Shown here: positions 21,860 through 32,400 of the stretch, piece after piece
How positions within the stretch are numbered: position 1 is the first letter of the stretch
Layout: every line of letters starts with the position of its first letter
NCBI GenBank assembly: GCA_003952965.2
Contig: CM025851.1
Span: 16,408,435-16,472,434 of the forward strand
Origin: Morella rubra
Taxonomy: Eukaryota; Streptophyta; Magnoliopsida; Fagales; Myricaceae
DNA length: 64,000 nucleotides
Reading direction: 5' to 3'
The notes under the pieces: model-generated
Database searches by the model: none
What the model was told of the DNA's origin: nothing
The model's input: only the letters and a program-made list of their open reading frames with translations
Position numbers and translations under genes: made by a program

Positions 21860-22826
21860 CGAACGGAGGGATGTAAAATACTGGAGGGATTGACTAGTTC
21901 CCTTGAAGAACTGCGAACTTCAAATGAACAACTCGAGTCTCGAAGTGCTAGGACATGGGAAAGCTGCCAGATCAGCTCGAAACCAAAATATTAATAAGAG
22001 AGCAGAATCGACTGACTCTGATCTCAATATACACGTTTCTTCACCCGCCCATCCTCCTCTCTCTTCCCCTTTTTTTCTTTTCTGGGCAAAGCTTTCAACT
22101 TCCACTCCCAGGTACTTTCTGCATGCAATTTTTGCCCCTTTCATATTTCTCTCACGGGTCTGGTTGTACACTTTCAATTGCTATTGATTTATAGCTGTAA
22201 AGATCATTTGAGTTTCTACATGTCGAAGCATCTTGCAATCTGAATTTGATATTTAGGACGTGATATTTTCGGGAAATTCGCAGCATTCACCTCTGCCAGG
22301 GACGTTTTAAACTGTGATTATTGCCGCTCTTATTTCATATCCAGTCTTGGGATGACGCAGATGCGAAAACCAAACATTTTAGTGAAATTAACACATGGAG
22401 GACCGGAGGAGGCTGGCGGGCTATCGCAGGCCAATCCTTATATTGTTTATTTATTGGAATGGAATTGTAAATTAAGTTAGAAGTACCATCCAAACTGTTG
22501 TTCAAAAAATTCGAACAGAAATCAGTAAGAGGACGACTGAATCTTCCTCATCGGCATCTCAGTTGAGAGACAAGTTTCTTGTTGATATCTTGGGGCTCAT
22601 TGAGTCAGTGCAGGCGTCTTTGCCATCGAGTGAAGAAGCTTATCAGCCCAGCAGTGAAAACAGCACTCTCCATCCTCTATCCAATGAACCTGATGATTGC
22701 CAAGAAAAAAAAAATGAACCTGATGATTATTTCTTCATCGATGAGATTCGCAAATATTTCAGAACAAAGCCCAACAAATATAGATTTATTTGGACAATGA
22801 TTTTGAATGCGGCTTGTCAATCATAG
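21860..22826 (+). other. Unassigned coding-like fragments
   Basis: Two stretches look coding but I cannot name a family. At about 21865-21990 one frame reads ILEGLTSSLEELRTSNEQLE, which has coiled-coil character and then hits a stop. At about 22500-22826 an open frame reads VVQKIRTEISKRTTES, then FLVDILGLIESVQASLP and finally YFFIDEIRKYFRTKPNKYRF before a stop. The last part is weakly reminiscent of paired amphipathic helix motifs, but I would not assert that. A possible donor (ccag|gtactt) lies at about 22110. They could be exons of a small gene, a truncated gene copy, or noise. Confidence 0.3.
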
Positions 22827-23204
22827 TACTAGCCGTTCATGATAAGCAACTCCACTTAGTGCTGGAAAATCCGAACTATAGTAGAGATCATCTCTAAAGC
22901 ATCCTTGATTCCTTCCTACTTTTGGCATATAATTTCTTCTAAAAATATGAAAAGGAACTACAGAAACAATGACAATCTAATTTTTACTTTCCATCCTTAA
23001 AAAAAGTAAATTTTGGGAAAAAAATCATTTTGAGCTATCTAACTAACCATGCAATTTTAAATAATGGTCTAAATTACCACATTTGAAACTTTGAGCTTGC
23101 AAAATACTAAATTTTATCAATTTACGTCCCTAAAAAATATCAAACGATTAAACTCGTGCCACGTGTATTTTGAATGAGTCACATGGCACAGCACGATTCA
23201 GGTG

Positions 23205-23337
23205 ATTGTTAAAAAGGTAAAGAGATAAATGATTTGAATGAATTTTTTTATATTTATTATAGTAAAAATTAATGATTTAATAGGAAGATAAAGAATATTT
23301 TGTAGTTATAATATTAGCCCAAAATTTTGGCTAACAA
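23205..23337. mobile_element. Partial MITE of the 42241-42450 family
   Basis: The core 'gatttgaatgaatttttttatatttattatagtaaaaattaatgattt' closely matches the MITE at 42241-42450, and the end 'ccaaaattttggctaacaaacacc' resembles its terminus. The left end is missing or unrecognisable. A possible MULE-type end (gggaaaaaaatcattttgag) lies at about 23018, without a visible partner. Confidence 0.5.
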
Positions 23338-24854
23338 ACACCACTTTAGTAAGGCACTCCTGTGAATAATACAAATCAAAAGGTAAGAGTCACTTTTAAT
23401 AATTGGATGAAAAAAATGCAACCAAGATCAAAGTTGTCATGCTATTCTTAGTATGTTCTCTAATTTAGCAGAAGAAATAGAATCCATATTATACTTGCTA
23501 TTATACTTGCAATATTCAAACGATGCTTTTTTTTTTTTCAAATTCAACCATCCAATTTAGATAACAAATTAGAGAAGATTTTAATATCCGGTCTAGTTTA
23601 TATTGATCCACTATTTACACAATTAAAGAAATAACAAAAGACAACATTCAATGGTGTATAGCCAATATTAGCCAATATGGTATTCTCTCTCTCCCCCTCA
23701 ATTAGGACATCCGATCAGATAACAAATTAGACAAGATATCAGTCCCTCGTCTAGACTCTATTGACCCACTATTTCATAACTAGAGAGACAACTAATAAGG
23801 TTTTATCTAGTCAAAGTAGTTGGCATCCTACTATTAAACCGGGAGCCATTTGATTCAGCCACCAATTATACTGCTCACAAAAGTAATTGGTAAATAATCG
23901 GAACCGTGCTTCTAGATGACTAGGTGGGTTGCCTATAATTGTTTCCTTTCTAAAAAAAATTAAATATTTGATTCTGATTCTGAATATTCCGAAAGTTTTT
24001 ACTTACCAAAAAAAATATATTCCCAAAGTTCACAAGGTTCTGATTTTGAGTTTTTCTTGTATTTTTTTATTTGGCCTTTGGTGGTGGTGTGTAGGCGAGT
24101 AACCATCAGCCTCTGACGTGGAACCCAATATGATGCAATTCCAGCCGACTATAAAAAATAATAATAATAATAATAATAATTAATTAAGTATAATTTCAAT
24201 CCCCCGTTATAGAGATTTTGAATTCTGCACTCTGATTTTTGTCCAGTTGCACCGTCAAGATCTCAATATTTTACACTCTTTGGCCTTTGTTAAAAAATTT
24301 TATTAATTTAAACAGAAAATAAATTTTTTTTTTTTTACAGTGACCAGTTTATGAGGATAGAATTGTAATTTTTGGATAATTTTTTTAACTTTTCATTAAA
24401 ATTAATGAAGAATCTTAATTGAAAATGCCAAGGGTTTCAAATGAGAAGTAAGATGTGACAAATAATAGAGGGAGGTTTGAAGTTTTAAAGCCCTCCTAGG
24501 TGCAAAGTGCAAATTTATCTGAAAAGTACTGCCGGCCATTTTCACTCTTTCTCCACTCATCCACAGCCACGTGTTACTATCTCTACCGGGACGGTTCCTT
24601 TCTGCACCGACCGTCCATCACCCCTACTGACACTTTTTAAGGACACATCCAACAAAATTCGCTGTCAAGGGAGAATTTCCGGTTAAGAATACGACGTAAA
24701 ACCCACGTCGTCTAACCTTTAACTTTTCAAATCCAACGCCGTCCATTTACAGGCCACAATGCAGATTCCTCGAACCACTAGGCTCGGTTTCCAAACCTTA
24801 GGCTGGGCCTGATCATCGCGCAATGGGTCACGAGGTTACCTCGTGCTCGCTCTG
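23338..24854. other. Intergenic DNA upstream of the reticulon gene
   Basis: No gene seen. An imperfect direct repeat of about 90 bp occurs at about 23545-23635 and 23700-23800 (gataacaaattaga, then ccactattt). An (ATA)n/(AAT)n microsatellite lies at about 24150-24181. The last few hundred bases are the likely promoter. Confidence 0.45.
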
Positions 24855-24862
24855 TATATAAA
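24855..24862 (+). promoter_or_regulatory. TATA box of the reticulon gene
   Basis: TATATAAA lies 109 bp upstream of the start codon at 24964. It fits plant consensus and predicts a leader of roughly 75 bp. Confidence 0.5.
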
Positions 24863-24963
24863 TGCCATTTGAGATTTTACTCTCGAACCCTATTGTTCAC
24901 TTCGTAGATTCTTTTGTACATTTATATTCTAGTGTCGGATAGGGGCTTTGGTGTCCGAAAACA

Positions 24964-26859
24964 ATGGCGGAGCAGTCCGAGAGTGCAGTTTCAACGGTGG
25001 AGTCAGTGATGGAGAAGATAGGCGAGAAGATCCACGGCAGCGACTCCTCGTCATCGGATTCGGAAGACGAGAAACCGGTCTCCTCCTCTTCGTCGGTGAA
25101 AGACAAGATTTACCGGCTTTTTGGGCGGGAGAAACCGATTCACAAGGTTCTCGGTGGAGGAAAGCGTACGGCCATTTCCTCTCTCTCCTTGAGATCTGAG
25201 ATCTGTCATCGGATTGATTATGCACTGCTTTGCCATGTTTTGAAACCACCTTTTCTTTTTTATTTGTGCATTTTAAGAACACTGGCGATTTGGTTCTGGG
25301 AAGCAATGAGAGTGTTCCGAAATGTGTGTCAAACTAATGCTTAATGCGAGGCTGGGATTGCTTGCGATATGAGTGGAAAACGATACGTTTGGAATTTTAG
25401 GAGTATAAGCTGCAATTTTTTTCGACTTTTTTATGCGATTCACACATTCATCTATATTGGTATTGACGTAAGTGGGCGCATGGCGTTTTGATTTTGTCGG
25501 CTTAAAAGCCTATATAGTCTATTCGGCTGCTGACAAAATGGCAAAAGTGTTGTGCAAAATTTGGTGTTTGAGATGTAGTTGCTGAAAGCAAACTTAAAAT
25601 TTGTGAAATTTTTTATAATTTTTCACTTACAGTTCAGAAGTAACGACATGAGCGTTTGCCAGACCCTTTTTTTCCCCTTAACTTGCAATCCTCAATTAAA
25701 CAAGTTGAATTTTCCTGTCGCCTAGAGTTCTGACAATGCAATACTATATGTCTTTAAGTTGTGTGTGTTCCTTTTCCTCAATTTCTGTGGTTATTTGGTG
25801 CAGCTGCTGATGTTTTTTTATGGAGAGACAAGAAGATCTCAGCCAGTGCGCTCGGTGGAGCCACTGCAATCTGGGTTCTTTTCGAACTGCTCGAATACCA
25901 CCTGCTTACTCTTGTATGTCATGTTCTGATACTTGCCCTTGCAATCCTATTCCTTTGGTCCAATGCTCACACCTTTATCAACAAGTAAGCCTTGTGGATT
26001 TTGGCAGATAGATAACTAGGCCGTGCTTTCTTATATATTCATTGACTAAGATGTCTATTTGTAGGACTGCACCCCGCATCCCGGAAGTTCATCTTCCTGA
26101 GGAGCCATTCTTGGAAGTTGCTGCCGTCCTGAGAATTGAAATTAACCAGGGTTTTGCAATCTTGCGTGATATTGTGTCTGGAAGAGATCTGAAGAAGTTT
26201 CTAATAGTATGTATTATGCCTATGTTTCTTGGTAAAAACTTATCGTAATCACAATAGGCATCTTAAATTCTTCATTGGCTCAGTTCGTTCTGAACTCTTT
26301 TAAATTAGTGCCCTTGTTGGTAACAAGTAATCCTTTACTGTTTCATGAAGATAGCTGCTGCTATATCTTACATGCTGATTATACTTTTGGTTTAACACAA
26401 TATTATCAGTCATGTAACGTTTCACTAGATTTAGGATATGAAATATCTACTAAATATTAGGTCTTTAGCATGATCCTGACTAGCACTCCAATATGGAAGT
26501 TTTATATTCTTATTTTGGATGTCAGGTTATTGCTGGCTTGTGGATCCTTTCAATAGTGGGGAGTTGGTGCAATTTCTTGACCTTGTTCTATATAGGTAAC
26601 AAGCATATTCACAATACTTATTTTTATGCATATGCTCTTCAATGTCAATTTAGCTTCATGTCCTGAATTTCGCTATATTGATTTGGAAACAGCTTTTGTT
26701 TTGCTGCACACTGTGCCTGTTCTGTATGAGAAGTACGAGGACAAGATTGATCCATTTGCAGAGAAGGCTATGATTGAACTTAAGAGGCAGTATGCAGTGT
26801 TTGATGCCAAGGTCTTGAGCAAGATTCCGAAAGGGGCATTGAAAGGAAAGTTGGCTTAG
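24964..26859 (+). CDS. Reticulon-like protein B (RTNLB), five exons
   Basis: Exons are 24964-25165, 25804-25984, 26065-26206, 26526-26595 and 26693-26859. All junctions are GT-AG and join to an open frame of 762 nt, giving 253 residues. The N-terminus is acidic and serine-rich ([16 protein letters not shown]), followed by [20 protein letters not shown] and the reticulon homology domain from about residue 68 ([14 protein letters not shown]). Two long hydrophobic hairpins lie at about 80-115 and 173-205 ([20 protein letters not shown]). The C-terminus is [18 protein letters not shown], typical of the RTNLB1-4 group. Such proteins insert in the ER membrane as wedges, curve tubules, and also affect trafficking of some receptors. 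The start ATG follows the TATA box at usual spacing. Confidence 0.93.
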
Positions 26860-27345
26860 AGAAGCTTAAATTGTTCTGTTTGTGGTGCCTGGTGGACACA
26901 GGCACTTATCGGTCTTTGAGGTTGTGATTGTGTTCGCTCTTTTATATTTGCTAGAGCCTTTACCTTGCTTCTCCACCCAACAGTCGTTAGTATTATGGTG
27001 TGCAATTTGGTGGATTGATGAGCGTAGTTGCAAGCTTTTTTGTATGATTTTTTCCTTTGAACTTTTTCAGCCAAATTCTAAAGGTACCTGAATTACAGGT
27101 GATTTTGTGAGAAAATGTGTTAGTTTTCTGGATATCTCTTTGTGCCATCTGTCCTGGATTGTCACTTTCGTTTGTGATAAGCCGTGCACCTATTGGTTTT
27201 GGTTTTGATTGTGAGCACGATCTCCTTCATGCTTTTCTCATCTTTAAAGATTTAAGAATTGCCTGTATCAGTGTGTGAGAGGATGAGATATACTGATGTC
27301 CCAATTGGGAAGCATGAAGGACCTGAAGTCCGTGCCCAGTTTATA
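26860..27345. other. Reticulon 3' UTR and flanking DNA
   Basis: This stretch probably holds the RTNLB 3' UTR. I see no separate gene. Short frames here are chance. Confidence 0.5.
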
Positions 27346-27600
27346 TTCTTTTTTTTTTTTTTTCCTTGAGCAAGGTAATATTAGACACAAACGAGAGGTA
27401 CAAACTCTCAGGGTATTTTCTCATGGGTTAGTGCTTTTAGGTACATGGACTGTTTTCCTCTTGATCGAGCTGGCGCCATTATGAGGAGTTGGAAATCTCC
27501 CTCCGATATGAAATTTCCACAATTGCTCATTTGTGCCTCCTTGAGGGCAAATAAGGCTGCCTCCAACTCGCCCACGAGTGAAGTAGAAGAAGGGATTTGT
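27346..27600 (-). mobile_element. LINE 3'-end fragment (RNase H piece)
   Basis: On the minus strand one frame reads VGELEAALFALKEAQMSNCG followed by NFISEGDFQLLI. This matches the GE-x-A-x3-A-L...EGD signature of the RNase H domain in plant L1-type LINEs. The plus-strand T run at about 27349-27363 would be its A tail. Nothing upstream of RNase H is left, so it is a strongly truncated copy. Confidence 0.65.
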
Positions 27601-27611
27601 CTAACCTAGGC

Positions 27612-27658
27612 ACTTGGAGGCTCTTTTTTTTTTTTTTTTTTTTGGACTTGGAGGCTCT
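27612..27658. mobile_element. Tail-only retro-insertion: T run between 13-bp direct repeats
   Basis: The 13-mer acttggaggctct occurs at 27612-27624 and again at 27646-27658. Between them lie about 19 T and GG. This is what an extreme 5'-truncated retroposition would leave: little more than the A tail of an RNA (minus orientation) and a target-site duplication. Confidence 0.6.
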
Positions 27659-27764
27659 CTTGCTTGCTCTCTGCTTAACTTCTTTCCCTGGCGGGACAGG
27701 CTTATTGCGTCAGCGACTGAGTAACCATGCAGAAGTTGGATCTCCGCAAAAATACATTGATATA

Positions 27765-28012
27765 ATGTACATTGTATTCATTTTTATTATTTTTGTCACA
27801 TTATACGTACTAATTATTTATTTTTTTTAAATTATAATTTTACTCTCATACAATAATTACTGTCATAAATAATTATAGGAATAATATTATTATTTTGCAT
27901 ATCAAAAAATCATTTTTCATTATAATTAGTCAAAAATTTATAAAAGAGAGTACAAAATATTTAAAATCACAATAATAGATACAATGTGACAAAAAATAAT
28001 AAATATATATTA
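27765..28012. repeat. AT-rich foldback (small MITE-like)
   Basis: The left arm 'tttttattatttttgtcacattatac' near 27780-27806 is inverted near 27980-28010 (gatacaatgtgacaaaaaataata). The interior is AT-rich and noncoding. Superfamily and exact ends are unclear. Confidence 0.5.
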
Positions 28013-28379
28013 TATTATATTTAACCTTTTTTAATCATTGGAGGCACGCTGCCACACTACTTATGTTGCACCATAAAACTATTTTATAGGTAACATATTG
28101 AAAATGTATTGGACTGCAAATCCTGGAATGACAGTTCGACCCCGTCCTTAATCAATGGAACTGAACATTTCCTTTTTCAGCATTTCGTTTTAAGTACCTT
28201 CAGCATGTCAAAAAAATGCGGCGTCATTTTGCCAATTTCCAAGGCTTAAGACCGCCGGGGGGGCCACAAAATTTTTGTGAAAATTTATTAGTATATAAAT
28301 TTAGAGACTTGACTGAAAAAATTTGCAATTGGGTCTTCCAAAATTTTGTTATTTCTAGTTAACCTCCCAAATTAAAGTC

Positions 28380-28861
28380 CAACACATTTACAATAGATCT
28401 AACCTTGGATCCTAAGAATGCATCTAACTTCTTCAATATTTGTGATATTTGTAGACTTGTTGACAAATTTTACCATGAAGATTTTACAGAGCAAGAAAAG
28501 ATTTAGTTGATATATCAATTACAAACCTTTAAGTGTGATGTGTCCCACAATCCCGATTTTAAAAGTTTATCTACAACTTCTAAGTCATGCCGAAAATTGG
28601 TAGAAACAAAAAGGTCAAAATTTTTCCATTTAATTGATAGACTGATTCATCTTGTGTGAACTCTTTCAGTTTCAACAGCTACTATAAAGCGAGTTTTTCA
28701 ACTATGAAAATCATTAAAACAAGACTTCGCAACAAGATGGAAGATGAATTTCTTACAAATTCTTTAGTTATCTATATTGAAAAAGAAATTACTGCAAATG
28801 TTAGCACAAAAATGTTAATAGATAATTTCGACTCTTTAAAGAGTAGTCAAGTTGCTTTATA
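28380..28861 (+). pseudogene. hAT transposase C-terminal fragment
   Basis: The plus strand encodes, in one frame with internal stops, NASNFFNICDICRLVDKFYH, FKSLSTTSKSCRKLVETKRS, and then FSTMKIIKTRLRNKMEDEFL followed by TNSLVIYIEKEITANVS. The last part is the hAT dimerisation region of the zinc-finger MYM/TTF-type group (FSxMKIxKTRLRNxMxDE). Stops occur after TEQEKI and before TLSVSTATIKRVF. The N-terminal zinc finger and most of the catalytic core are absent. It is a decayed DNA transposon relic. Confidence 0.75.
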
Positions 28862-29446
28862 ATAAGAAATTAGTATGCTTTTGTGTACTTTTTTTTAAGT
28901 ATATTTTAGATATATTTTCTGTATACAATATACTTTTCTATACTTTTTTTTAGTATATCTACAATCAAGTAGATAGATAAATTTTTGTGTACCTGTTTTT
29001 AATTCTAAATCAAGGTTTTTATGACCCAAATTTTTTATATTATAATTTTAATTTTAATTTTAATAATATATTTAATTAGTTCCCCCCCCCCCCAAAAAAA
29101 TCCTAACTCCGCCACTGCTCTCCCCCCTAAAATTGTTTGAGACTTAGAGGCCACTTGACTCTCTCTCCAGAATTGAAACCCTAATTTGTTTGGCTACATC
29201 GACCTTCTAGATGCATGTACTCTCTTCTTTCTCGTTCTTAGGGGTTTGTGCTTTTGGATTGGGTTTCGCAATCTAAAAGAAAGCAGCCACACTGAAAATT
29301 GATTCGTAAAAGAAACGCTTTATTCAAATGCGAAAGAATTAATTGAAGGCAACATGAACAAATAGGGATCTTTACCTTTGAATAGTTACATTACCCCAAC
29401 ATATTTTCAGTGTTTTGACTTACCAAAAAAAAAAAAGAATATATTT
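28862..29446. other. Intergenic DNA downstream of the golgin gene
   Basis: No gene seen. A C run lies at about 29083-29093. An 18-bp word (atattttcagtgttttg) is repeated at 29401-29417 and 29441-29457, the second copy covering the golgin stop codon. Confidence 0.45.
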
Positions 29447-32400
29447 TCAGTGTTTTGGAAGCGGTCTCAATATCGGTGGCGTGTTATCTGATGACGTGAG
29501 AGGAACTGTCGAAAACTCTGAATCAAAACGTTCAGAATGAGGAAGTTTTCCATGAGCGGGGAAAGGGTTAGAGTTCTGGCCTGGCAGTATATCTAATCTT
29601 GAGAAACCTGATGCAGTACCAGCAGAGTTTGTTGAATAGTTGGCCATGGGTGGACCGGCAACTCCAGCATTTGAACCTCGTTCCTCTGAATCTTCCTTAG
29701 ATATGCCGGCGCTATCTGCCAACTCCCTTCTTTCCCTTTCTTCATTTTCCTTGAGAAGAAAATCAACCCATAGATCTGCAAAGGACTGGTAGAGAAACAT
29801 ATGGTTGGAACTTGAGCATTGCCCTTGTTAAGTGGAACAGAATACACATGCATAGTTGATTTCAAACTAGAAAGTCAAGTGTTTAAAGAGGAATATATGA
29901 AGCATGCCAGAATGGTATAGCAAAGTTAGAACAATTTGATCAGCTGCAAGGGAAATATTATTGCATTTTTCAGGTCAATGTATTTTTGACAACTATTTTC
30001 AGTTAATTTTGAAAATTGAAACAAACAATCTGCACCACATCTCTAGCCTAGATCCAGAGCATGCACCAATGCAACAAATGCAGATGGTGGGGGAAGGAGC
30101 AGTACTATTGCAGAGAACACCAACAGACAATGACGACGGAAAATGAATTTTTCCAGATATCAGAAAACTAATCATTACATAAAACTATTACCTGGTTTTC
30201 TGATGCCATGTTTAAAGGTGATCCAGCTGAACCTCCTCCCAAGATGCCACCAACAAGGCGGCCAGGTAGCCCTAGTACTCCACGGACAACACCCTTGCCT
30301 GCACCTTGTTGAGCAACACCTATTCTCTGCTTATCTTCATCAGAGAATCCCAACATGCGAACCATAAGATCCAGAACCTGCCCAAGTTTATGCTCAACAG
30401 CATATGCTGGTTAGATGAAGATATTTGTTGGACAAACCTAGTTAGATGAGAAAATGTTAAGACAACAACTAGATTAGGATAGAAGAACTGTAAGCAAATA
30501 TCCTCCCTGCAGTAATGGTCAACAATGGGACTGGTGTCAGGGGGTAGAATTTATGCATCCGAAACTATAAATGGTTGTACGAAACAACTACCTAAATTGA
30601 TAACTCTTTCAGAAAAAGGTTCCCCCTCAATAAAAGGATGGTGTTGAAAACATCTGCCTTCTGAGGGTGTCGGATCTCATCCTCATTAATGTATTTTTTG
30701 CCCTTTCATGGTTACCATATTTCATTCCCTTTGTTGTCCTCCCCTAAGAAGACAGCTTTTTGTATCGAAGATTCCTCAAGAGGTTCATTTTTTTGGTAAT
30801 ACTGGCACTTGGAGTATATCGATTTAGAGAGCAAAACCATTAAAAATGACAAATGGATAAATCATTTCGATTGCCAAGAAAAAAGAAGAAGAAGAGAACT
30901 GGATAAATCATCAGAAGGCATATTGATAGTCAGATTCAATTCATAAAGTGGTATACCCAATCTAAACGTGGCATGGCCAATTTGTTATGCGTACAACAAA
31001 GGAAGAGAGTATTCATTTCCAGCGTCCATTCTTAAGCAACTAAAACCTTAATAGGGAATATACATACCTCTTTGCTGTGGTTTCTTTGGAAGAAGGTCAC
31101 CAATAACTTGATCACAATGCGCCTGCCAACATTACCAGTGCTATTACATGTTTGCAGTCTCCATCCTCACAGGAGAAGACAATGAGGAAATGAGGTAACC
31201 AAGACGAAACATGAATTCTTAATTTTATCCAAAATTCCTATGTAATAACAAAATGACGCCCAAATGAAAGAAACCATTAGTCAAGAGAGTTCCCCCCAAA
31301 ACTTACAGGGGAAAGCTACCTTTGTATGTTATCAGCAACAATCAATATTGGGACACCCCAAAACATAAAACAGAACCAGCAAGAGTTTTTATTAAAAACT
31401 AAATCCAGCTAACCTGTCAACAAGAAAATCTGAATCCACTGACATTCTGTTAAGCCTTGTCATACTCTGCTCGAGAACACGCCGTAGTTTTGCATTGTCT
31501 TCCTCAAGCTTATTTACTCTACTTCTCCATTCTGTTAGTGTCTTTTCCAATTGCGAAAGATTCGCCAAAATATCTTCCTTCTCCCTTTTTAATACCTCTG
31601 CCTGTTGATCTGCATCCTATAGATGGCATGGAATAAACACGCCTTAAGTCCAAGAGTGACATAAATGGCATGACCACAATGCTAGACCTACAGAAGTCCT
31701 TACTAATTCTCATCGGCACTTGATAATTTCACATAACTGGCATCGTAGGGAAATTAAATGAAAAACAATATTATCAGGGGAGGAGTCATATGGGAGCAAC
31801 TGGATTCTTTTAGAAAATTATTGACCTTCTCGTATGATAGCTCACTTATCATGGTAACCACTGGTAAAATTCACGACTACAAGTTAGAAAAGAGTTGCAC
31901 TAGCAGTGAATTCGTATACTAAGGAATGAAGTAAATTTGGTCCAAGTAAAGGGTGGAAGATGCTATGCCAATAAGTCAAAGCTCCTTTCCTGAAACCAAT
32001 TTGCACTTTTCTATCTTGGCGCCTCACTATGGTATCAGAACTCAATGACCATCTTGTTTCATTCAATTCCTAACTCTTCAGGCCATGGAGACAGGAAAAA
32101 CTTATTCACCAGCAAAAACAGATGACTTGTACAAGCTCATTATGTGGTATCCAGAGCATGAAATGCACTTCAGCTAGCTTAAAAACATAACACTAAAAAG
32201 GATTTAATGAAACGAAATCATTATTAGCATTGGAAGGGAGGCATTCGTACTTCCAACAACTTAGAAAGTTTAGCTGACTCTTCTCTTGCCCGTGCCAAAT
32301 CTCCTTCAAGATGTTCCTGCATAGACAATAATCCACTGGCATAAAAGCCATATTCTAGAGAATGCATGGGTCTAATCAACATTTTCCTGAGACTTTATCA

